Shown here: positions 17,037-23,972 of the stretch, in pieces
Numbering within the stretch: the stretch's first letter is position 1
Layout: each line of letters opens with the position of its first letter
DNA from: Haloplanus salinarum
GTDB taxonomy: Archaea > Halobacteriota > Halobacteria > Halobacteriales > Haloferacaceae
Length of the DNA: 64,000 nucleotides
Assembly (NCBI RefSeq): GCF_024498175.1
Contig: NZ_CP101823.1
Coordinates: forward strand, 682,001-746,000
Direction of reading: 5' to 3'
Program-made: the position numbers and the translations under genes
The notes under the pieces: model-generated
Database searches by the model: none
Seen by the model: the letters and a program-made list of their open reading frames with translations, nothing else
What the model was told of the DNA's origin: nothing

Positions 17037-18035
17037 ATGAGCGAGACCAACGCGAACGACGGATCGAGGTGTGGCGCGACGACCGATACCGACGCGGCGG
17101 CGACCGACACGTCGGAGTCGAAGTGCGGCGGATCGACGACGGAGACGTCGGAGTCGAAGTGCGGCGGGTCGAAGTCGGAGACGTCGGAGTCGAAGTGCGG
17201 CGGGTCGAAGTCGGAGACGACCGACGAGAACGTCACGGCGACGGCCGACGACTTCGACGCCGACCCCGGCCGACTCGTCGCCGTCGGCCTGGGCCCCGGC
17301 GAGGCGAGCGGGATGACCGCCCGGGCGACGGAGGCGCTCCGTGGCGTCGAGCATATCGTCGGCTACACGACGTACGTCGACCTCCTCCCCGACGACGTCG
17401 TCGAGGCTGCAGAGGACGTCTACTCGACGCCGATGTGCGGCGAGGTGTCGCGAACCGAGGAGGCGGTCGACCGGGCGCTCGCCGGCAACGAGGTGGCCAT
17501 CGTGGGGAGCGGCGACCCGAACGTCTACGCGCTCGGCGGCCTCGCGCTCGAGATCCTCGAATCCAAGGGTGGATCGGCGAGCGCCGTCGACTTCGAGGTG
17601 GTGCCCGGGGTGCCGGCCGCCCAGTCGTGTGCGGCCCGTCTGGGCGCCCCCCTCGTCAACGACACCGTCAGCATCAGCCTCTCCGATCACCTGACGCCGA
17701 TGCCGACCATCGAGTCCCGCCTGCACGCGGCCGCCAAGGAGGGGTTCACGATCGCGATATACAACCCCTGGAGCCGCAAGCGCCGGGAGAACTACCAGAA
17801 GTGTTGTGAGATCCTCCTCGAACACCGCGACCCCGAGACGCCGGTGGGGATCGTCCACGCCGCGGGCCGCGAGGACGAGGAGACCGAAATCGTGGAACTG
17901 CGCGACCTCCCGGAACTCGGCGAGTCCGACCTCGTCGACATGACGACGACGCTTCTGGTCGGCAACGACGAGACCTACGTCTGGGACGGTCGGATGGTGA
18001 CGCCGCGTGGCTACGAGCGGAAATACGAGTACTGA
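17037..18035 (+). CDS. cbiH: Precorrin-3B C17-methyltransferase CbiH (copy 1) with Cys-repeat N-terminus
   Basis: This 332-residue protein has its methylase domain at about 77-332: LVAVGLGPGEASGMTARATEAL, IVGSGDPNVYALGGLA, VVPGVPAAQSCAARLGAPL and FTIAIYNPWSRKR, a standard CbiH. The first 75 residues are a hydrophilic tail with Cys at 12, 30, 42 and 54; the last three lie in a 12-residue repeat ESKCGGS(T/K)(T/S)ETS. Evenly spaced Cys suggest metal or cluster binding, comparable to the Fe-S-bearing CbiH60 of bacilli, though that one is C-terminal. It starts 3 bases after the previous stop. Confidence 0.88.
   Translation: MSETNANDGSRCGATTDTDAAATDTSESKCGGSTTETSESKCGGSKSETSESKCGGSKSETTDENVTATADDFDADPGRLVAVGLGPGEASGMTARATEALRGVEHIVGYTTYVDLLPDDVVEAAEDVYSTPMCGEVSRTEEAVDRALAGNEVAIVGSGDPNVYALGGLALEILESKGGSASAVDFEVVPGVPAAQSCAARLGAPLVNDTVSISLSDHLTPMPTIESRLHAAAKEGFTIAIYNPWSRKRRENYQKCCEILLEHRDPETPVGIVHAAGREDEETEIVELRDLPELGESDLVDMTTTLLVGNDETYVWDGRMVTPRGYERKYEY
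17115..17222 (+). repeat. 36-bp tandem repeat encoding the Cys repeats of CbiH
   Basis: Three head-to-tail 36-base units encode ESKCGGSxxETS-like 12-mers. The units are nearly identical in DNA (core GAGTCGAAGTGCGGCGG), showing recent expansion or correction. The array keeps the reading frame. Confidence 0.85.
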
Positions 18036-18036
18036 G

Positions 18037-18279
18037 ATGTTCCGCGTCGAACTCGATCGGGAGGCCTGCGACGGCATCTTCGCCTGTCTCGTCCGCGACG
18101 ACCGCTTCGTCGAGGACGACGCCGGCCTCGCGACGGTCGATCCGACGGCCGAGGGCGTGGTCGACGTCGAGCGGGCGGGCGAGCGCGTGATCGCCACCTT
18201 CGACGGCGACGTCGAGGACGCGACCCTCGCCGCGCGGGCCTGCCCGCCCGACGCCATCACCGTCCGGGAGGAACCATGA
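18037..18279 (+). CDS. Ferredoxin-like protein, 3Fe-4S-type Cys pattern
   Basis: This 80-residue acidic protein has Cys at 11, 17 and 69 in the pattern CDGIFAC ... ARACPPDAI. The C-x5-C spacing with a late CP motif is that of small [3Fe-4S] ferredoxins. The start is ATG 18037, one base after the cbiH stop; an in-frame upstream start would sit inside cbiH. It lies between cbiH and cbiX genes, so it likely supplies electrons to corrin ring contraction or to another redox step of the pathway. Confidence 0.75.
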   Translation: MFRVELDREACDGIFACLVRDDRFVEDDAGLATVDPTAEGVVDVERAGERVIATFDGDVEDATLAARACPPDAITVREEP

Positions 18280-18935
18280 CCGCCGAGGCACCCGCCGACC
18301 TGCTCGAGTGTCACCCGGAGACGGCCTACTTCTGGGGCCACGTCGCCGGCGACGGCGACGTCCGGGCGGACGGCCTCACCGTCCGGGCGCCGGACGAGGG
18401 CTGTGCCGACCGCCTCGTCGAAATCGCGGGCGGCGGCGACGTCGACCACCGCCGGACGGAACGCGAGTACGCCCACGATACGTCGATCACCCGGACCGAG
18501 GACGAGTACCGCGTCACCGTCGCCGGCGACGTGGCCGCACGCGGGAGCGCCGCCTTCGGCCTCCCGACGGGCGACGAGCGGGGCGGCTACCGCTTCGACG
18601 CCCTCGCGGACGCCCACCGGCAACTCCTCCGGGGACTCCTGGAGAGCTGCGGGACGGTCTGTTTCAAGTCCTCCTCGGGGACCGTGGGCATCTCCTTCGT
18701 CCACGACGACCGGACGCTGCTGGAGGCGGTCCAGGGGCACCTCGCGGACTGCCCGGTCGACGCCCCGGCCGACGACATCGGGGAGACGTCCTCCGGCGGC
18801 TACTGGTTCGGGATCGACGACGCGGCCGCCGGTCCGTTCGGCCGCTGGGTGTACGAGGGGAGCGAGGCGAGCGAGCTGTTCGCGCCGACGCGGCGGCGCA
18901 AGTTGCTCCGGAGCCTGGAGCAGGTGGAGGGATGA
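18276..18935 (+). CDS. Cobalamin-operon protein with LAGLIDADG-like motifs
   Basis: This 219-residue protein lies between the ferredoxin and cbiX genes, overlapping both. It carries two helices that look like LAGLIDADG motifs: AYFWGHVAGDGDV (17-29) and LLRGLLESCGTVCF (117-130). Each is followed by a strand-rich stretch, and the C-terminus ends FAPTRRRKLLRSLE, like homing endonucleases. The first keeps the acidic residue (D26), while the second has Cys (C125) there. It is not an intein or free-standing nuclease by context. Likely a domesticated fold with a B12-related role, unknown which. Confidence 0.65.
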   Translation: MTAEAPADLLECHPETAYFWGHVAGDGDVRADGLTVRAPDEGCADRLVEIAGGGDVDHRRTEREYAHDTSITRTEDEYRVTVAGDVAARGSAAFGLPTGDERGGYRFDALADAHRQLLRGLLESCGTVCFKSSSGTVGISFVHDDRTLLEAVQGHLADCPVDAPADDIGETSSGGYWFGIDDAAAGPFGRWVYEGSEASELFAPTRRRKLLRSLEQVEG

Positions 18936-20143
18936 TCGACGAGCAGCCGCTCGACGACGACGCGGTCCTGCTCGTCGGCCACGGCTCCCGCCGCGAGAAG
19001 TCGAACGAGCAGGTGCGCACGCTGGCGGCGGACCTGGAGGCCGAACTCGACCTGCCGGTCGACGCGGCCTACCTCGAACTCGCCGACCCGCCCATCGGGG
19101 AGGCCATCGAGACGCTCGCGCCCGCCTGCCGGACGCTGACCGTCGTCCCGCTGTCGCTGTTCGGCGCGAGCCACGTCAAAAACGACGTGCCGCTTGCCGT
19201 CCAGACGGCGCGGGCCCGACACGACGACCTGACGATCCACTACGGCTCGCATCTGGGCGTCCACCCGTCGCTCGTGGACCTGCTCGACGACCGCGTCCGC
19301 GCCGTCGAGGCCGACCTCGGTGTCGATCGGACCGAGGACGACGTGGCCGTCGTCGTCTGTGCCCGCGGGTCGAGCGATCCGGACTCGAACGCCGACGTGC
19401 ACAAACTCGCGCGGCTCCTCTACGAGGGCCGCGAGTTCGACCGCGTCGAGGCCTCGTTCATCGGCGTGACGTCGCCGCTCCTCGACGAGACGCTCCACAC
19501 CGTCACGAAGAGCCGCCCCGACGCGGTGGTCGTCGTCCCGTACATGCTCGGCGACGGGACGCTGACGGGGCGCATCGTCGACACGGCCGAGTCCTTCGAC
19601 GACGAGTACCCCTACGTCGCAGCGGGCGCGGGCGCCCCGCTCGGGGTCGACGACCGGGTCGTCGACGTCCTCGTCGACCGCTGGCGGGCGGCCCGCTCGG
19701 ACAGCGTCGAGATGTCCTGTGACACCTGCAAGTACAAGGTCGAACTCTCGGGCTACGAGGAGGACCAGGGCGGGGCACGCGCCATGCTGCGCTCGCTCGT
19801 CCATCAGGCGGAACACGCCGACCGTGAGGACGTCGGCGACGACCCGCACGTCCACGACGCGCCCGAAAAGCACGTGGCGGTCTGCACCAACCAGACGTGT
19901 GCCGAGAGCGGATCGGCGGCGGTCATCGAGGGACTCCGGCAGGGCGTCCGCGACGCCGAAGACTGCGACGCCCGGATCACCCGCACCTCCTGTCTCGGAC
20001 AGTGCGGGGACGGCCCGATGGTCGCCGTTTACCCCGACGGCGTCTGGTACGGCGGCGTCACCGCCGACGACACCGACCGCATCGTCTCGTCCCACCTCGA
20101 CCGGGACCGCATCGTCTCCGAACTCGTCCACCAAACGCTATAA
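18932..20143 (+). CDS. cbiX: Sirohydrochlorin cobaltochelatase CbiX with C-terminal thioredoxin-like ferredoxin domain
   Basis: This inserts Co2+ into sirohydrochlorin at the start of the early-cobalt branch. The protein has 403 residues. The chelatase (about 1-245) is a duplicated CbiX fold with LLVGHGSRREKSNEQ and the second-half VVVCARGSSDPDSN. A linker with CDTCK (about 260-264) and a His/Asp-rich DDPHVHDAPEKH follows. The end (about 315-395) has CTNQTC ... TSCLGQCGDGPMVAVYPDGVWYGGV, a thioredoxin-like [2Fe-2S] ferredoxin. The start is ATG 18932. The fused domain may be redox or metallochaperone-like. Confidence 0.9.
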   Translation: MIDEQPLDDDAVLLVGHGSRREKSNEQVRTLAADLEAELDLPVDAAYLELADPPIGEAIETLAPACRTLTVVPLSLFGASHVKNDVPLAVQTARARHDDLTIHYGSHLGVHPSLVDLLDDRVRAVEADLGVDRTEDDVAVVVCARGSSDPDSNADVHKLARLLYEGREFDRVEASFIGVTSPLLDETLHTVTKSRPDAVVVVPYMLGDGTLTGRIVDTAESFDDEYPYVAAGAGAPLGVDDRVVDVLVDRWRAARSDSVEMSCDTCKYKVELSGYEEDQGGARAMLRSLVHQAEHADREDVGDDPHVHDAPEKHVAVCTNQTCAESGSAAVIEGLRQGVRDAEDCDARITRTSCLGQCGDGPMVAVYPDGVWYGGVTADDTDRIVSSHLDRDRIVSELVHQTL

Positions 20144-20520
20144 TGGCTTGCGCAGAACTCGAAGCGCTTCGACTCGCACTGATGAACATGACCGGTACCG
20201 TCGACGAGAGCGTCAAACAGCACGCCGAGGCCGAAATCGGCGACGAACTGGAGGCCGGCGGCCCCATCGCGGCGCTGGCCGCGGCCGAGACGCTCGACGA
20301 GATACAGCGCCACCTCGAAGCGGCCCTGATCGACCTCGAAGAGGAGGCGATGGCGGCCGACGCCACCGACCCAGACGGGGCCTACCTCCGGGGACGGGTC
20401 GTCGCCGTCCGCGACGCCGAACGCACCGTGCGCCGGCTCCGTGAGCGGACCGACGCCGTGCTCGACGACCTCGGCGAGGCCCACCACACGCTCCACGAGA
20501 CGTTCCCGACGGAGGAGTGA
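20143..20520 (+). CDS. DUF3209-family protein
   Basis: This is a 125-residue, all-helical, acidic protein beginning MACAELEALRLALMNMTG; the pattern ending in DDLGEAHHTLHETFP is typical of DUF3209. The ATG overlaps the cbiX stop (TAATG), so translation is coupled to the chelatase. The Cys, His and Glu residues could hold metal, and a role as cobalt chaperone to CbiX is conceivable; no activity is established from sequence. Confidence 0.8.
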   Translation: MACAELEALRLALMNMTGTVDESVKQHAEAEIGDELEAGGPIAALAAAETLDEIQRHLEAALIDLEEEAMAADATDPDGAYLRGRVVAVRDAERTVRRLRERTDAVLDDLGEAHHTLHETFPTEE

Positions 20521-21758
20521 TGCCCGAACTCGTCGACCCGGCGCGGCGGTCGCTGGGCGACCTGTCCCCTGCGGGGAGCCGCCACAACCGGGCGCGCTCC
20601 GGGGCGGCTATCGCCGACGACCGTCTCTTCGCGGGCGGGGCCGACGGACGCGTGGCCGCGCACCGCCCCGACGCGACGCCCTTGGAGGGCTGGGCGGGCC
20701 CGGGCGACCAGTCGACGGCCGACGAGCGGTACGCCGTGTCGCTGGCGGCGACGGCGGATACGCTCGTCGTCGGCGAACGCGGCCCCGACGGCCGCGTCGC
20801 CGCGCTGTCGCCGGCCACGGGCGAGGTCCGGTGGCGCTACGCCACCGCGGCGGACGTCGGGACGGCGACTCGGGAGTCGCTTCTCTTCCAACCGTACGTG
20901 GTCGACGCGGCCGTGATCGACGACACGGCCGTCGTCGCCGCCCGGCGGTACGACCGTGACGGCGACGACCGGACGTGGCCGAGCGTCGTCCTCGGGGTCG
21001 ACCCCGACGGCGGCGTCCAGTGGCGCTACGCCGCCCACGCCTCGCCCATCGCCGTGGACGTCGGCGACGGGCGCGTCGTCGTCGCGTACAACCGCTGTAC
21101 GGCCGACCACGTGTACGGTCTGGTCGTCCTCGACGCCGATTCGGGGGCCCTCCTCGCCAACTGGGACCCCGGAACCGAGGGTGACCGCCGCGTCGGCGAC
21201 GTGGCCGTCGTCGACGACGGCATCGCCGTCGCGAGCCACGGCGACAAACACGGCTACCTGCTCGATTTCGACGGCGGCGAGCGGTGGCGGGTCGACCTGG
21301 CGAGCGAGCGGTCGGTCGACGGCGACACGGTCTACGCCTACCCGAACCACGTCGCCGTCGCCGACGGAACCGCCGTCTTCGTGACGGGCAACACCTACGC
21401 CGCGTCGACCCGCGACCCGGACGCCCGCCACCCGCGGGAACATACGGCCGTCGCCGTCGACGGCGGCGACGTCGCCTGGACCCACGACGTCGGCGGGTTC
21501 GCCCGCGGCGTCGCGGCCAACGGGTCGTTCGTCGCCGTCCCCTCGGCACAGCACTTCCGGGAGCGGTCGGCCGACACCCACGCGGTCCACCTCCTCGACG
21601 CGACCCGGGGCCACCTCGATTCACGGTCGCTGCCGGGCGTCGCCGCGGCCGTGGCGCTCGGTGACGACGCCCTCGCCGTCGTCGAGGAACCCGTCGAGTA
21701 CCACGACGAGGGCGTCACGCACGGGACCCACCGCCTGCACGCGTGGCGGGTCCGTTAG
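20520..21758 (+). CDS. PQQ/WD-type beta-propeller protein of the cobalamin cluster
   Basis: The protein has 412 residues, with at least five blade-like repeats carrying tryptophans such as GEVRWRYATA, GVQWRYAAHA and GERWRVDL and interspersed LVVLDADSGALL-like strands. It has no signal peptide or anchor, so it should be cytoplasmic. The start is ATG 20520; a GTG one codon earlier (20517) overlaps the DUF3209 stop. It is the last plus-strand gene before the convergent chlID, with which it overlaps by 4 bases. Function is not known; a scaffold or sensor of the pathway is a guess. Confidence 0.7.
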   Translation: MPELVDPARRSLGDLSPAGSRHNRARSGAAIADDRLFAGGADGRVAAHRPDATPLEGWAGPGDQSTADERYAVSLAATADTLVVGERGPDGRVAALSPATGEVRWRYATAADVGTATRESLLFQPYVVDAAVIDDTAVVAARRYDRDGDDRTWPSVVLGVDPDGGVQWRYAAHASPIAVDVGDGRVVVAYNRCTADHVYGLVVLDADSGALLANWDPGTEGDRRVGDVAVVDDGIAVASHGDKHGYLLDFDGGERWRVDLASERSVDGDTVYAYPNHVAVADGTAVFVTGNTYAASTRDPDARHPREHTAVAVDGGDVAWTHDVGGFARGVAANGSFVAVPSAQHFRERSADTHAVHLLDATRGHLDSRSLPGVAAAVALGDDALAVVEEPVEYHDEGVTHGTHRLHAWRVR

Positions 21759-23923
21759 TCCCGCTCGACCGACGCCGCGGCGTCGGCGACGACGTCGGCG
21801 GTGAGGTCCGACAGGGGAATCCGTCGCCCGCCGGTCTCCTCCTCGATGATTCCCGTCACGCCCGTTCCGCCGCCGGCGTCGACGGGGGCCGAAGACTCTC
21901 CGCCCCCACCCGGACGACGTTCGGCGGCGTCGACGAGGACGACCGACGCGTCGCTTTCCGCCAGCCGGCGGGCCGCGGCGCGGGTCGCCGCCGTGGGGCT
22001 CCCCTCGGCGACGTTCGCGCGCCCGTCGGTCACGACGACGACGAGTCCGGCGTCCGCGTCGGATCGCGTCACGAGTCGGGTCGCCGTGTCGAGTCCGTCC
22101 GGGAGGGGCGTCCGGTCGCCGGTCGGCAACTCCTTCAGGTGGCGGGCCGCGAGCGTGACGCTGTCCGTCGGCGGGAGCAACACCTCCGCCTCGTCGCCGG
22201 CGACGGCGACGAACGCCACCTCGTCCCGCCGCTCGTAGGCGTCGCGCAGGAGCGCCATGACCGTCCCCTTGGCCTCGCGCATCGCCGGGCGCATCGACGC
22301 GCTCGCGTCGACGACGAAGACGACGAGCGTCCCCGCACTCCCGCGCCGGACGGACCGCCGCAGGTCGTCCTCGCCCACGTCGGCCCGTCCCGCGGCCGCG
22401 GCGGCCCGGACCGACGCCGCCGCGTCCACGTCGTCGCCCGGGCCCGCGCGCTCGGTCCGCACCCGCGAGCCACGCGACCCCGCGGCGGCGTCGGTCCGGG
22501 CGCGGGACCCGCTCCCGTCGCTCGTCGACGCCGTCACGTCGTCGGCGGGCGGGCGCTCGGCGTCGCCCACCTCGGCCCGCCGCTGACCGGGGACCAGCGG
22601 CGTCGCCTCGTCCTCCGCGTCGCCGTCGCTTCCGCCGTCGCCGTCGCTTCCGCCGTCGCCGTCGGATCCGTCGCCGCCGCCCTCGCCACCGCCGCCAGCC
22701 GGTCCCGACCCCTCGGCGCTCGACGGCGCCGACTCCCGGGTCGGGCCGTCGCCCTCGGCGTCCCCCTCGCCGCCGGGCCCGTCCCCGCTCGACCCGTCGT
22801 CCGCCCCGCCGGTGTCGGCGTCACCCTCGCCGTTTTCGTCGCCGTCTGCGTCACCCTCGCCGTTTTCGTCGCCGTCTGCGTCACCCTCGCCGTTTTCGTC
22901 GCCATCGCCGTCGCCATCGCCGTCGAAGTGATCGTCGAGGACGTCGTCGGGGTCGGGTTCGTCGTCGAAGGGACGGCGCCGGAGACGGTGGGGGAGCGCG
23001 AACGCCGCCGCCTCGCGGACGTCCGAGCGGAGCACCTTCGCCCGGCCGTCGAGCGCCGCGAGCGTTCGCGCGGTGCGGGCGGTGGCGATGTCGGCCCGGT
23101 GGCCGTCGACGCCCGCGTCGCGGCACAGTTCGGCGATGTCGGTTTTGAACTCCTCGGGGAGGGTCACGTCGCCGACGCGTCGCCGCGCGTCGCGCAGTCG
23201 CTCGCGGAGGGTGTCGGTCTCGTCGTCGTACGCGGCGGCGAACGTCTCGGGGTCGGCGTCCCGGTCGAGGGCGCGGTCGATGACCTCGACCCGGTCGTCG
23301 ACGGCCTCACAGCCCGTGACCGTCGCCTGGAGGGCGAACCGGTCGCGGAGCTGTGGGCGGAGGTCGCCCTCCTCGGGGTTCATCGTCCCGACGAGCGTGA
23401 ACTCCGCGGGGTGGGTCCGACTCACGCCGTCGCGCTCGACCCGGTTGACGCCGCTCGCGGCCGCGTCGAGGAGGACGTCCACCAGGTGGTCGTCGAGGAG
23501 GTTCACCTCGTCGACGTAGAGGATCCCCCGGTTGGCGCGGGCGAGGAGGCCGGGGTCGAACGCGGCGTCGCCGTCCAAGGCGTCGGCCACCGACAGCGTC
23601 CCGACCACGCGCTCGCGGGTCGCGCCGAGCGGGAGGGTCACCAACGGGACCGACCGCGTCTCGACCGGCGGGTCGGCCCGCTCCCGACACGACGCACACT
23701 GCCTGTCCGGGTCGGCCGGCGGACAGCCGTACGGACAGTCCGCGACCGCGCGCTGCTCGGGCAACAAGTCGACCAGCGCCCGGACGGCCGTGGACTTGGC
23801 CGTCCCCTTCTCCCCGCGGACCAGCAGACCGTCGAGCGCGTCGTTCGCCGTGACGGCCAGCAACGCCCGCTTCAACTCCTCCTGCCCGACGATGGCCGGG
23901 AACGGTGTGTGGTGACGCTCCAT
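21755..23923 (-). CDS. chlID: ChlI-ChlD fusion, ATPase/VWA subunit of CobN-type cobaltochelatase
   Basis: This is a 722-residue fusion of AAA+ and von Willebrand A domains that would power metal insertion by CobN. AAA+ marks are Walker A RGEKGTAKST (near 38), the Cys-rich insert CPYGCPPADPDRQCASC typical of BchI/ChlI, Walker B GILYVDEVNLL, and GTMNPEEGDLRPQL. The middle is a long acidic linker (about 335-450) with DENGEGDADG repeats. The VWA domain has the MIDAS FVVDASASMRPAM near 540. It is divergent from cobN with only 49 bases between the chosen start codons. Confidence 0.9.
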   Translation of the reverse strand: MERHHTPFPAIVGQEELKRALLAVTANDALDGLLVRGEKGTAKSTAVRALVDLLPEQRAVADCPYGCPPADPDRQCASCRERADPPVETRSVPLVTLPLGATRERVVGTLSVADALDGDAAFDPGLLARANRGILYVDEVNLLDDHLVDVLLDAAASGVNRVERDGVSRTHPAEFTLVGTMNPEEGDLRPQLRDRFALQATVTGCEAVDDRVEVIDRALDRDADPETFAAAYDDETDTLRERLRDARRRVGDVTLPEEFKTDIAELCRDAGVDGHRADIATARTARTLAALDGRAKVLRSDVREAAAFALPHRLRRRPFDDEPDPDDVLDDHFDGDGDGDGDENGEGDADGDENGEGDADGDENGEGDADTGGADDGSSGDGPGGEGDAEGDGPTRESAPSSAEGSGPAGGGGEGGGDGSDGDGGSDGDGGSDGDAEDEATPLVPGQRRAEVGDAERPPADDVTASTSDGSGSRARTDAAAGSRGSRVRTERAGPGDDVDAAASVRAAAAAGRADVGEDDLRRSVRRGSAGTLVVFVVDASASMRPAMREAKGTVMALLRDAYERRDEVAFVAVAGDEAEVLLPPTDSVTLAARHLKELPTGDRTPLPDGLDTATRLVTRSDADAGLVVVVTDGRANVAEGSPTAATRAAARRLAESDASVVLVDAAERRPGGGGESSAPVDAGGGTGVTGIIEEETGGRRIPLSDLTADVVADAAASVERD
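22821..22910 (-). repeat. 30-bp tandem repeat in the ChlID acidic linker
   Basis: Three nearly identical 30-base units code for 10-residue EGDADGDENG-type repeats in the linker between AAA+ and VWA domains. The frame is kept. Repeat number probably varies between strains. Confidence 0.85.
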
Positions 23924-23972
23924 GTGAATACGAAAGTTTACTTGTAGTACCGCAATAATGCTTTATCAACTC
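23924..23972. promoter_or_regulatory. Divergent control region of chlID and cobN
   Basis: In 49 bases there is ACAAGTAAACTT on the minus strand (23934-23945) facing chlID, and GTACCGCAAT...TTATC (23947-23967) facing cobN. The second has the same spacing to the ATG at 23973 as a similar element has to cobA (5 bases). This supports ATG 23973 rather than 23958 as the cobN start. Confidence 0.5.

Noticed and set aside
15400-18740. Long minus-strand open frames opposite cbiG, cbiH and the ferredoxin
   Set aside because: Codon-bias shadows; the plus-strand methylase and ferredoxin motifs are clear.
18276-18935. An intein or free homing endonuclease gene
   Set aside because: No splicing motifs, no interrupted host gene, one catalytic acid is replaced by Cys, and the gene is overlapped with operon neighbours on both sides.
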